Below, in pieces: positions 18,991-27,450 of a stretch of 64,000 bases of DNA. The DNA lies in assembly GCF_001639065.2 (NCBI RefSeq), contig NZ_LQXO02000029.1, positions 40,258 through 104,257 of the forward strand. Direction: 5' to 3'. Under the pieces are notes generated by a model. It searched no databases. It was not told the origin of the DNA and saw only the letters and a list, made by a program, of their open reading frames with translations. The stretch is from Vibrio barjaei. GTDB lineage: Bacteria > Pseudomonadota > Gammaproteobacteria > Enterobacterales > Vibrionaceae. The position numbers and the translations under genes are program-made. Numbering within the stretch: the first letter of the stretch is position 1; each line of letters begins with the position of its first letter.

Positions 18991-19292
18991 TGTTTATTCC
19001 TATCCTTAAAGACGTCGTCAAATTCTGCCATATGATTAATAATCTTCTGACTAATTAAAACAGAATTAGCGATACTCTGACAAAGAATTTCGTATTAGTC
19101 ACAAAAATGTTGTGGGTTGAACGCAAACTAAGCATAAATATATCATTTGCCATTTAAAGTCCCGTCCTATTTGAAACCAACGAGGTTTCACCTTGCAATC
19201 GTTTACAAAAATCCCTCGTTTTACCCTAGTAAGTTTTGTACACTCAGATGAGATTTTGAAATTGGTCAAATTAGATAAAGAACGGAGTAGTT
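18991..19292. other. Intergenic region upstream of dCMP deaminase
   Basis: There is no gene here. The only clear structure is a 7-bp hairpin, tgaaacc/ggtttca, at 19172-19190. The region must hold the divergent promoters of the Sel1 gene and the deaminase gene. Confidence 0.4.
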
Positions 19293-19736
19293 ATGGTATC
19301 TAAATGGGCGAAACGATTCATTCAGATGGCGGAACTGGTTGGTTCCTGGAGTAAAGATCCATCAACGCAAGTTGGTGCCGTTATTACCAAAAATAATCGA
19401 ATTGTTTCTGTGGGTTTTAATGGGTATCCCCATGGCATTTCAGATAGCGCTGAAGTCGATGAACGCGAAACAAAATATCTCAAAACTCTACATGCTGAAG
19501 AGAACGCTATTCTATTTGCAAAGCGAGATTTGGACGGTTGTGAGATCTGGGTTACCCATTTCCCTTGTCCTAATTGCGCTGCAAAGATAATTCAAACCGG
19601 TATTTCTGTTGTGCATTGTCCACAGCAAACGGAAGACTTCCTATCTCGTTGGGGTGAAAAGATCTCGCTGAGCCAAGATATGTTTGAGCAAGCAGGGGTT
19701 CATGTAGATTGGCTACCTTTAGAACAGCTAGACTAG
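19293..19736 (+). CDS. Deoxycytidylate (dCMP) deaminase family protein
   Basis: A 147-aa zinc-dependent cytidine/deoxycytidylate deaminase. The catalytic motif is LHAEENAIL (His ligand and general-base Glu) followed by PCPNCAAKI with the two cysteine zinc ligands. The N-terminal DPSTQVGAVI is the substrate-pocket segment of the dCMP deaminase/ComEB group. It would convert dCMP to dUMP, feeding thymidylate synthesis. It is a single gene with no phage-like neighbours. A role in nucleotide-based defence is possible for this family but nothing here indicates it. Confidence 0.82.
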   Translation: MVSKWAKRFIQMAELVGSWSKDPSTQVGAVITKNNRIVSVGFNGYPHGISDSAEVDERETKYLKTLHAEENAILFAKRDLDGCEIWVTHFPCPNCAAKIIQTGISVVHCPQQTEDFLSRWGEKISLSQDMFEQAGVHVDWLPLEQLD

Positions 19737-19884
19737 AAATCATAGCAATCCGTGTGCTTATCCTTTAGTTTAGAGCCTGCCACCTTATTCTTAACTAAAG
19801 AGCTAATTACTCTACATGCAATGAACTAATAGTCTAAGAGAACCGTAAGCCAAATTGCGAATAATGAATGCAATGAGGCTTACC

Positions 19885-21219
19885 ATGAACATCGTCAAAC
19901 TTTCACTATTTGCTTCTGCAGCAACGTTCCTAGCTGGCTGTGGAAGCGACTCTCCCGACTCAACCCCTACTTCTCAACTTCGTGTGACTCATGCTAGTGC
20001 TGATGCGCCACAGGTTTCAATATTACTTGACGGAGCTATCGCCAGCGGACTTTCTGATGTAGATTATCAACAGGGCAGCGGTTTGATTACTGTGGATTCA
20101 GGGAATCACGACCTCATCGTTAGAGGTTTATTGGCAGGAGATGCCACCGCGGATGTGATTACTGCTAATGCTGTCAATTTTGCGCCAGACATGCAGTATG
20201 ACGTTTTTGCAGTCAATAACGTCAGCTCAATCGAGCCTGTCATTTTATCACGTTCGGCCACTGGTCCAGACACTCAATCCATTCGATTGGATGTTTTACA
20301 TGGTCATCCTGGAGTCGGTGGAGTCGATATTCACCTGACAACAGACCCAAGTATTAGTGCCAGCACCGTCGCCGTTTCTGACCTTGCTTTCAAAGAAGAC
20401 GAATCTCAGCTACCAGTGACGTTACCTGCGGGTGATTATCGTATTAGAATTACGCTAGCCGGCCAGAGTACTGACGCAGATGTCGTGTACGACAGTGGAA
20501 ACCTGACATTAGACGGTGGCAGCGATCTAATGGTCACCGCTGTTCCAAATGTCAGCGGAGGTATTGTATCACCTGTTAATTTGCTAGTCGCCGACGGTTC
20601 GGCTGTGAGCGTTTTGCGTAGTACAGGAGAAAAAGCAACTGTGCGAGTAGGTCATGCCGTTGCCGACCTTGGTGACGTGGACGTTCGAGCATCAGGTAAC
20701 GTAGTAACTGGGCTAAATGTTATTGGTTTTGAGAAAATCAAGAGTCTCGATTTGGCCGCTTCATCATATGACTTAACCGTAACCCCTACAGGAGCTACTA
20801 CACCCGAAGCAATTCAAGCTCCAGGAACATCATTTGCTGCAGGTTCGGAAACGACGATTTTTGCTGTGGGACGTTTTTCGGACCAATCAATTGAACCTGT
20901 TGTAATCGAAGATGATCTCCGAAGTGTGGCCTCTTACGCGAAACTGCGTGTATTACACGCCAATCCAGTTGCAGGCACTGTTGACATTCACGCCGCCGCC
21001 GCAGGCTCCGGGTTCTCTGCGAGCACTGTAGTTTTGGAAGGGGTTAATTTTAAAGATACCGCAGTATTAGAGGTCGAGGCTGGTACATATGACTTTGCAG
21101 TCGCTGCTGCTGGAACGACTAACATTCTCTTAACTGCTTCTGGAGTCTCACTAGCTAATGGTAACGTCGCGACAGCGTTCGCAACAGAAAACTCGATTGC
21201 ACTCAATGTCGACAAATAA
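19885..21219 (+). CDS. DUF4397 domain lipoprotein
   Basis: A protein of about 444 aa from ATG 19885, with a lipoprotein signal ending in the lipobox LAGC and then a polar linker. The mature part consists of consecutive beta-rich DUF4397 units, recognisable from repeated LRVTHASADAPQVSILLDG, LDVLHGHPGVGGVDIHL and LRVLHANPVAGTVDIH. These are Ig/transthyretin-like domains of unknown role, probably on the outer membrane. I chose 19885 because GAGG lies 6-9 nt upstream and it gives a proper signal peptide; longer in-frame starts exist at 19855 and 19864. It is monocistronic with its own terminator. Confidence 0.75.
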   Translation: MNIVKLSLFASAATFLAGCGSDSPDSTPTSQLRVTHASADAPQVSILLDGAIASGLSDVDYQQGSGLITVDSGNHDLIVRGLLAGDATADVITANAVNFAPDMQYDVFAVNNVSSIEPVILSRSATGPDTQSIRLDVLHGHPGVGGVDIHLTTDPSISASTVAVSDLAFKEDESQLPVTLPAGDYRIRITLAGQSTDADVVYDSGNLTLDGGSDLMVTAVPNVSGGIVSPVNLLVADGSAVSVLRSTGEKATVRVGHAVADLGDVDVRASGNVVTGLNVIGFEKIKSLDLAASSYDLTVTPTGATTPEAIQAPGTSFAAGSETTIFAVGRFSDQSIEPVVIEDDLRSVASYAKLRVLHANPVAGTVDIHAAAAGSGFSASTVVLEGVNFKDTAVLEVEAGTYDFAVAAAGTTNILLTASGVSLANGNVATAFATENSIALNVDK

Positions 21220-21239
21220 CTAATAGTGCATTTCAGACC

Positions 21240-21271
21240 AAAGTCCGCTCTTATCATTTAGCGGACTTTTT
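21240..21271 (+). terminator. Rho-independent terminator after the DUF4397 gene
   Basis: The stem aaagtccgct/agcggacttt is followed by a T run ending near 21271. Confidence 0.88.
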
Positions 21272-21361
21272 GCTCAGCCTTACCATTAATTCTCTTCCCA
21301 TATATGTTTTAGTCCTCTACAATCCGCGATCTTATAATTTGAGCCAATAGTAAGACCATCA

Positions 21362-22249
21362 ATGACCAGTTTTCTTGTTTCCATTTTCCAACGCGCTGTA
21401 ACTGCTTCTGCCTTAATTTCTGTAGGCATAAGTTCAGCTAGCGCCATCGAGCTACCTCTATTTAAGAAGGAAGCAGAAGAGCGTGGGTATACTTTACCCG
21501 AAGCGGTTGGACTTAGCTTGGGGTATATGAATGTGTCTCAAGGTATTAATGTCGACTCTATTGCTTTGACTGGTTTACCTAGCATTATTAAAGACCTGAA
21601 TATCAACACACAGGGCGGCTACCAAGAAAGTGAAGTACTTACATTAAAGGCCGACGTTTGGATATTGCCGTTCCTTAACTTCTATGCGATTGGGGGCAAG
21701 TTGAATGGTTATTCGGAAACCACTATTACATCAGCCAACGGTACAATTGACTTAGGCTTTTTAGGCCAACACGAAGTTAGTATCGACGACATTAATGCAC
21801 CATTTCGTCTAGACTTGGATGGTTATATGTACGGCACAGGTACGGTTATAGCCGGTGGCTATGAAAGTATCTTTGCACTCGTTGATGCTAGTTATACAAA
21901 AACAAAATTGACAGTAATCGATGGTGAAATTGATTCTATTGTGGTGTCGCCGCGAATTGGCTACGACTTTTCAAGAAATACGAACTTTCCAGTTAGAGCT
22001 TGGGTTGGCGCTCAGTATCAAAACATCGAACAAACTTTAACTGGAAACGTCAAAGATCTCCCTCTTGGTGGATTAGGAGACCTAGGCTTCATACAAAACG
22101 CCAAGTTTACGGTTAATCAAAGTCTCGCAAATAACTGGAACACCCTGTTAGGCGCTCAGTACGAGTTTACTCCAAATTGGGTTTTAGTTACTGAAATGGG
22201 TTTGGGGCAACGTAAGAGCTTCTTTGTTACTTTGGATGCGCGATTCTAA
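21362..22249 (+). CDS. Outer-membrane beta-barrel protein of unknown function
   Basis: A 295-aa protein with a signal peptide (cleavage after SSASA) and alternating hydrophobic beta-strands ending in an aromatic residue (FVTLDARF), the C-terminal signature recognised by the Bam machinery. The strands AVGLSLGYMNVSQG and WVGAQYQNIEQTL are typical of small barrels. I do not recognise a specific family and assign no substrate. It lies 140 bp after the DUF4397 lipoprotein on the same strand, but a terminator separates them. Confidence 0.6.
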   Translation: MTSFLVSIFQRAVTASALISVGISSASAIELPLFKKEAEERGYTLPEAVGLSLGYMNVSQGINVDSIALTGLPSIIKDLNINTQGGYQESEVLTLKADVWILPFLNFYAIGGKLNGYSETTITSANGTIDLGFLGQHEVSIDDINAPFRLDLDGYMYGTGTVIAGGYESIFALVDASYTKTKLTVIDGEIDSIVVSPRIGYDFSRNTNFPVRAWVGAQYQNIEQTLTGNVKDLPLGGLGDLGFIQNAKFTVNQSLANNWNTLLGAQYEFTPNWVLVTEMGLGQRKSFFVTLDARF

Positions 22250-22403
22250 CTACCGAGATTGCCAAAGTTAAATCTAAAGCATCGACTTAATTAGATAATA
22301 ATGGAATTTACATCTAATTTGAGTTTATGTTCGCTTTGGGTAATTGACTACCTACGGAGGCTGGGTTCTTGTTACCACGGTACTGAGTGCACGCTTTGAG
22401 TAG

Positions 22404-22423
22404 ATCCCTGCCTGCGCAGGGAT
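22404..22423. repeat. REP-like palindromic element
   Basis: A perfect GC-rich 8-bp stem, atccctgc/gcagggat, with loop ctgc, followed by gacc. It resembles the short dispersed palindromes common between genes in marine gamma-proteobacteria. It lies a few bases after the stop of the RND gene on the - strand and could help end that transcript. Confidence 0.5.
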
Positions 22424-22429
22424 GACCAC

Positions 22430-24856
22430 CTATTGGCTTTGGCTATGTGCCGCTTTTTTCTTTGTTAGTTCTAGTAATACTGGTAGTAAAACCAAACTAA
22501 ATACCAAGATGCAGCTAAGTGCGATGGTTAGCACTAAGCCAATAGAGTGCATTCCTCTATGTTCTGCGACGATTAGTGCTCCAAAAGTGGCGAGTGTCGT
22601 TAGGCAACTAATCAAGGACGCTTTAGGTGTAGAGGTTTTAAAGAAAGCCTCAATGTTTCTAACTGCTCTAAAACGCTTAACGATGTGAATACCATTATCG
22701 ACCCCCAAGCCAAATATCAAAGGGATAACAATAATATTGGCCATGTTCATTGAAAGATTAAACCAATGCATCATGCCTAAAGTGGTAATTGAAGCTAAGC
22801 CAAGCGGAATAAAGATCAAAATAACATCACGCTTCTTGTCTACTGTCCAAATCAAAATGAGCGCAATACCAAATACCGACATCAAGATGGCGGCTTGAAA
22901 CGCTTGGACAATAATACTTCCAACTTCTTGCTCTGCTACTGCACGCCCCGTTGCATTAGAAGCGATTTTTTTCACTTGAGAGATAAACTGTTCCAATTCA
23001 TAAACATTTGTCATATCTCCCTTTGGAGTAACGGCAACCAGCCACTCGCCGTTATTACTAACGTAGCGTTGCTGTAGTGCTCTTGGTAAATCACTGACTA
23101 ACGGAGCGACTAGCTTAGTTTCCGAGTTATTAACAAGCAATGAAAGGTTCTCAAACAGGTTCCTTGTCACTTTCTGGGTATCAATATCGGTAGGCAATTT
23201 CTCAGCGTCGACCCAATGTTTTGACAATGCAGACCGTCTAAATTCGGCATAATCCATTGGTTCGTCGGCTGACTGGGTATTGATCGCATTGTTTAGTTGT
23301 GAGTATCGCTGTTCGATTTTATTAGGTAGAAAATCACTCGCTATTGTTACATCTTGAACGCTCGTCTGACTCAATAGCCTTTTTTTCCACTGCTCAGCTT
23401 CTTGTTGATCCTTTGCTGTTGCATACAATTGATAACTTGAACCAAGGCCATATTGCTGAAGTGCATTTAAGCCCGCCACCGACTCAGAGTTAGGGTTTTT
23501 AAGAACCAATGTCGAGAAATCGAATTTAAACTGTGTTGCGCCATACCCCATAACAACCGCGAGAAGGCAGGAGGCGACCACTACCCGCTTTTTATTCTCA
23601 TTTAGTTTTTGTCCAAACCATACAAATCGGTGAGTATCCACTTGATGCTTCACTGTTGGATACCCAAACAAAGTGAAGAACAACGGTATAACGATAAAGG
23701 TGGCGGCCAAACCTAAAATCATACCCAAAGCAGATATAATGCCCAACTCGCCTAAACCAGTGTAGCTAGTAGGATAAAAGCTTAGAAAGCCCAACGCTGA
23801 AGATAAGGCACACAGGGTAAGCGGCTTAATGGCGTGAGATGCCGCTGCTTTCAAACTTGTGACGTTACTATCACCTCTTGCTCTTAGTTCATGAATATGC
23901 AAACAGAGGTGAATGGAAAAGTCGACGGCTAAACCGATAAACATAACCATAAATACGATCGAAATCGTATTGTAAGACCCAACAACAAATAAACCTGCGG
24001 CAAATGTCCATACCAAACCAACTAGTACTGTTACGTAACAAGCAAGAATGACACGTAAAGAGCGAATGCCGATAGCTAGTATTAGAACCAAACCTAATAA
24101 CGACGCAGATCCAGCAATAGCAATACTGTTGTTGGCATCGGCGATTTCATCAAAGTCCAAAGCTGCTTGGCCGGTGATTTGGACTTTGATGTCACTGGGT
24201 AAATTCTGAGATTCAATAATACGGTGAATTGTTTCAATTATCGCTCTATTGGGCTCTTTTGCAGCGTCGTCAGGTTGAGCTACTATGGTAATAGCAAACG
24301 CTTTAGGTATCGATATGTTAGCTTTTAATAATTGTTGCCAGTCTACTACCTTGCTATCAATTGCTGACAACAGAGGACCAAGGGACGCTTGCTCTTGCGT
24401 ATCGAGGGAACCGAAATATTGCTTAATATTTTGTCCTCTCGCTGCTTGAACTGCAGGTTCAATTTCATCCTGTGCTGTTTTTAACAGATGTAGAAATTCT
24501 GTGTCCGACAAAAAGCCCAGCGAGTATTGTTGAAACCAAGAAAGCGAGCTTGGCGCGAAGACTTCTTTAAACAAAGCCTCTTTTGCTAAAGCATCCGACA
24601 AATCGTCAACATGTTGTTTTAACTGCGGGTCGGTATTACTAGTAATAAGCAACACGACATTCCCAGTATCAGGGAACGTGCGATCTAACGTTGCTAAATT
24701 CTCAACCCATTGCCCCTCTTGTTTTACCAGAGAAGACAAATCCGCGTTCATTTTAAAATGTTGTTGACCATACCAAGCACAAAGAGCGGTCAAAGAAAGG
24801 ACAAGAAAAAGTGTTAGCTTAGGAAAGCGTAGAATATGAGAGATAAATCGGTTCAC
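22430..24856 (-). CDS. RND superfamily / MMPL-type exporter
   Basis: An 808-aa inner-membrane protein with two repeats, each with one N-terminal helix, a large periplasmic loop and a five-helix bundle (about residues 230-400 and 640-795). Segments such as IVFMVMFIGLAVDFSIHLCLH and VIPLIFGLGVDNGIHIVKR carry the conserved G-x-x-x-D proton-relay region of the MMPL/HpnN group. It probably exports lipids or hydrophobic molecules by proton antiport; the substrate is unknown. No adaptor or outer-membrane factor is encoded next to it, so it is not a classical tripartite multidrug pump. Confidence 0.82.
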   Translation of the reverse strand: MNRFISHILRFPKLTLFLVLSLTALCAWYGQQHFKMNADLSSLVKQEGQWVENLATLDRTFPDTGNVVLLITSNTDPQLKQHVDDLSDALAKEALFKEVFAPSSLSWFQQYSLGFLSDTEFLHLLKTAQDEIEPAVQAARGQNIKQYFGSLDTQEQASLGPLLSAIDSKVVDWQQLLKANISIPKAFAITIVAQPDDAAKEPNRAIIETIHRIIESQNLPSDIKVQITGQAALDFDEIADANNSIAIAGSASLLGLVLILAIGIRSLRVILACYVTVLVGLVWTFAAGLFVVGSYNTISIVFMVMFIGLAVDFSIHLCLHIHELRARGDSNVTSLKAAASHAIKPLTLCALSSALGFLSFYPTSYTGLGELGIISALGMILGLAATFIVIPLFFTLFGYPTVKHQVDTHRFVWFGQKLNENKKRVVVASCLLAVVMGYGATQFKFDFSTLVLKNPNSESVAGLNALQQYGLGSSYQLYATAKDQQEAEQWKKRLLSQTSVQDVTIASDFLPNKIEQRYSQLNNAINTQSADEPMDYAEFRRSALSKHWVDAEKLPTDIDTQKVTRNLFENLSLLVNNSETKLVAPLVSDLPRALQQRYVSNNGEWLVAVTPKGDMTNVYELEQFISQVKKIASNATGRAVAEQEVGSIIVQAFQAAILMSVFGIALILIWTVDKKRDVILIFIPLGLASITTLGMMHWFNLSMNMANIIVIPLIFGLGVDNGIHIVKRFRAVRNIEAFFKTSTPKASLISCLTTLATFGALIVAEHRGMHSIGLVLTIALSCILVFSLVLLPVLLELTKKKAAHSQSQ

Positions 24857-24943
24857 AGTAAGATTTGAGACAAACGTTAATTAAAGTAATGATAGCCCAA
24901 AATCGCTAAACATTGGTTAACTTCCTGTCAGACACTACTAATG

Positions 24944-24969
24944 AAAAAGGAGGCAAAAGCCTCCTTTTT
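24944..24969 (-). terminator. Terminator after the UPF0319 gene
   Basis: An 11-bp stem aaaaaggaggc/gcctccttttt with an aaaa loop. It lies just past the stop of the - strand gene and its A/T flanks make it work in both directions. Confidence 0.9.
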
Positions 24970-24992
24970 GTAATATCCATCACATCAAATGA

Positions 24993-25688
24993 TTATTCTT
25001 GATCAATCATCCACTTGCGGAATTCTTTACGTTCTTCTTTTGAGGCCTTAAGGTACCAAGCTTTCAGCTGCTCGACATTTTCTGCTTTTATCGGTTCAGA
25101 TTTTACTGTGGTTTTCGGAACGTTATTATTTACAGCGGTAACATCCTTAGAAGTTGCTACCGCAGCTGCTGTCACTAAGGTTGCTGTAGCAGCTTGTTCC
25201 GCTTTAGTCATTTGACCATTATCGAAGACAATACCTCTTTCAGCGTTGTGTGCTGCAATCAGCTCATCCATTTTCATATAAGGTAAGAAACCGCTTTGTG
25301 CTTGAAGTTTCTCTTGAGAATAGGAAAGGGTACTGCCGTCTTGTGTTATGCGCCAGTCAGGTTGATCTGTTCTAAATGCGGCTTTTGCCTCTTGCTCACT
25401 TCTGGCTACTGGATGATTGATTTTTACTTCATCACCAGAGACATTGAATGTAAGAACATAAGGAGCAGAAGTATATACACTTGCACCGCCTCCTTTACCC
25501 ACCTTTTTATCCATTCTAACGACGACTTGGTTTTCTCCGGGTACCAGCTCGTTTTCCCCGATTCTATTATCCGCTTCCTGACCATTAATGAAAAAAACTG
25601 AGACACCTTTCAACGGAATGAGTGTCGCTGCACTGACTGAAAATGAATAGCAAAGAGTAACTAACGCGACCACCATACTTTTTTTCAC
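24993..25688 (-). CDS. UPF0319/DUF2057 (YccT-like) periplasmic protein
   Basis: A 231-aa protein with a signal peptide (cleavage after SVSAA). The body matches the UPF0319 family: it starts TLIPLKGVSVFFINGQ, contains ELVPGENQVVVRMDKKV, and continues with YTSAPYVLTFNVSG. In enterobacteria the YccT relative affects curli assembly, but most family members are uncharacterised and I assign only the family. The second half here is longer and lower in complexity (an Ala/Thr/Val-rich stretch) than the enterobacterial protein. It is a single gene. Confidence 0.78.
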   Translation of the reverse strand: MKKSMVVALVTLCYSFSVSAATLIPLKGVSVFFINGQEADNRIGENELVPGENQVVVRMDKKVGKGGGASVYTSAPYVLTFNVSGDEVKINHPVARSEQEAKAAFRTDQPDWRITQDGSTLSYSQEKLQAQSGFLPYMKMDELIAAHNAERGIVFDNGQMTKAEQAATATLVTAAAVATSKDVTAVNNNVPKTTVKSEPIKAENVEQLKAWYLKASKEERKEFRKWMIDQE

Positions 25689-25807
25689 AGACCCTACTCC
25701 CTTACAAAATACAATTGGGCTACGGCATTTAGAATGCCACAGATTTTTGTACTAAAATAGCCATATTTAAGAATATTTGGCCATAAAATGTTGATTCCCC
25801 GCATAAA

Positions 25808-25833
25808 AAAGAGCCACCGTTAGGTGGCTCTTT
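25808..25833 (-). terminator. Terminator after the porin gene
   Basis: The stem aaagagccacc/ggtggctcttt with loop gtta lies 27 nt past the porin stop. Confidence 0.92.
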
Positions 25834-25860
25834 CAATATATAAGACTTTAGTTTCAGCTA

Positions 25861-26916
25861 TTAGAATTCAGCTTTAACACCAACTGCGAAACCTGTACCA
25901 TTTTGCTTGATGTCTGGGGCAGCTGAAGTACCTACGTTCGAGTAACCATCGTTACCACCAACTTCAGCATAAACAGTCGCACCTGGAGCTACAAGATAAC
26001 CAGCATTCACAAACCAGTTAGTTTGTGTATCCCATGTGCCGTTAGCAGTACCATCAGATAGGTCTTCATCATACTTAGATTGGCTCACACCTGCTGCGAT
26101 GATAATTTGATTGATAGTGTAGTCCGCAGCAAACGCGTAAGTTTGACGTGTAAGTGACTCATCACCAGTAGGATCTAGCTTCATGTTGTAGTAACCTAGT
26201 TCTAGGTTTAGATTTTCAACACCAGCCCAACGACCTTCTACTGCGTAAAGAGTTTCTTTACCTTCAAGTTTAGTTTCTGAACCACCTAGACGTGCATCAT
26301 CTCCAGAGAAATCTGCATTGCCGTAGAAACCTGTAAAGTCAAAATCAGCTACACGTACACCAACTTTACCATCGAACATGTAACCGTCTTTACCAAGACT
26401 TGCGTTGCCGTTTTTGTCTTGCTTATACGCTAAAGCACCATAAAACATGCCTTTATCAAGGTCGTAACGAACAGACTCGTCAGCTCCAAATGGAGAACCT
26501 TTAGAGAAGAAAGAGTTCACACCAAATTGGTAATCTGAGCCAATACCTGCATCATCTAGGACTGAGTCAAGACGACCAACGATCAAAGAACCAGCTGCTT
26601 GAGAATAAACACCTACGTAAGTGTTACCAGCTTCAACTGTTTTGCTTGTACCTTTAGTTACACTGTCGTTTGCGCCATCAAATTCCCAATATGCACCAAA
26701 CTGAAGGTCATCGTTGATTGCGTAGCGAGTATCAAAACCAAAGTCTGCGTCTTGAATCTGCTGTTGGAATTCAGCGCCATCAGTCACATCTTTCAAGTAA
26801 ACAACTTCAATGTCACCTTTTAGGTTAACAGTAACTTTGTTTTCGTTATAGATTTCGATACCTGCTTGCGCAGAACCCGCTGCTAGTACAGCTAGAGCTA
26901 CTAGAGTTTTTTTCAT
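25861..26916 (-). CDS. Outer-membrane porin (Gram-negative general porin family)
   Basis: A 351-aa trimeric-porin-type protein. A clean signal peptide, MKKTLVALAVLAAGSAQA, is followed by the first strand GIEIYNENKVTVNLKGDIEVVY. Alternating strands include NTYVGVYSQAAGSLIVGRLD, and the C-terminus is GTGFAVGVKAEF with the terminal Phe needed for outer-membrane assembly. It allows passive diffusion of small solutes. It differs from OmpU at the N-terminus, so I do not use that name. A 534-bp upstream region suggests a long regulated leader. Single gene. Confidence 0.85.
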   Translation of the reverse strand: MKKTLVALAVLAAGSAQAGIEIYNENKVTVNLKGDIEVVYLKDVTDGAEFQQQIQDADFGFDTRYAINDDLQFGAYWEFDGANDSVTKGTSKTVEAGNTYVGVYSQAAGSLIVGRLDSVLDDAGIGSDYQFGVNSFFSKGSPFGADESVRYDLDKGMFYGALAYKQDKNGNASLGKDGYMFDGKVGVRVADFDFTGFYGNADFSGDDARLGGSETKLEGKETLYAVEGRWAGVENLNLELGYYNMKLDPTGDESLTRQTYAFAADYTINQIIIAAGVSQSKYDEDLSDGTANGTWDTQTNWFVNAGYLVAPGATVYAEVGGNDGYSNVGTSAAPDIKQNGTGFAVGVKAEF

Positions 26917-27450
26917 GATAATCCACTGCCTTTTCTTAGATGGGAATTCCTTTTCGGTTCCCTTTTTTAATATATGTGACGTCTAAATCTTCCTTCAGAA
27001 CGACAACCTTTTGTCCTTTGGTTGATTCAGCGTCTTTAAATCTCGAAACCAAGAATGCAAAAGTTATCAGACAATGTCAAACACTCTAAACAAAATAAAT
27101 AAATATATGTAAAAGCATATAAATCAATGCATTACAGATTTATTAGTGATGTGTCGCAAATTTTTTGAACACCTTTCGATTGCAATACCAGTCTTGTTTT
27201 TAGGTAACATTCATAAATTTAATTCTACAAAATGGGTGAACAACACGCATTTAATAGAATTTTATTCGTTACAAATATGTTTTTTGGGGTTTTATATTTT
27301 TTACCATGTAAAAAATATAACCTAATGTGAAAGTTCACTTATTTTTTGTGACTTTGATCTAAATACCCACACTAGATGCGACTGTTTTTGAACATATTTT
27401 TCACTAGCTAAAGTGTGCTACACTCGCTCGTCGTCAATTTAGGGCTGTTT
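26917..27450. other. Divergent regulatory region between porin and dinG
   Basis: There is no gene in this very AT-rich 534-bp gap. A weak CRP-like site (TGTGACTTTGATCT, 27347-27360) and a short palindrome gtgaaagttcac at 27328-27339 lie on the dinG side. An extended -10 (TGCTACACT, 27416-27424) sits 26 nt before the dinG ATG. No LexA box (CTGT-N8-ACAG) is visible. Confidence 0.4.

Noticed and set aside
19293..19736. dCMP deaminase as an antiphage nucleotide-depletion gene
   Set aside because: Normal housekeeping form and context; no linked defence gene or mobile element.
27347..27360. CRP site near the porin/dinG region
   Set aside because: Only one half-site is good; the other half (TCTAA) is too weak to list as a separate site.
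27361..27450. LexA/SOS box upstream of dinG
   Set aside because: CTGT occurs but no matching ACAG at the required distance.
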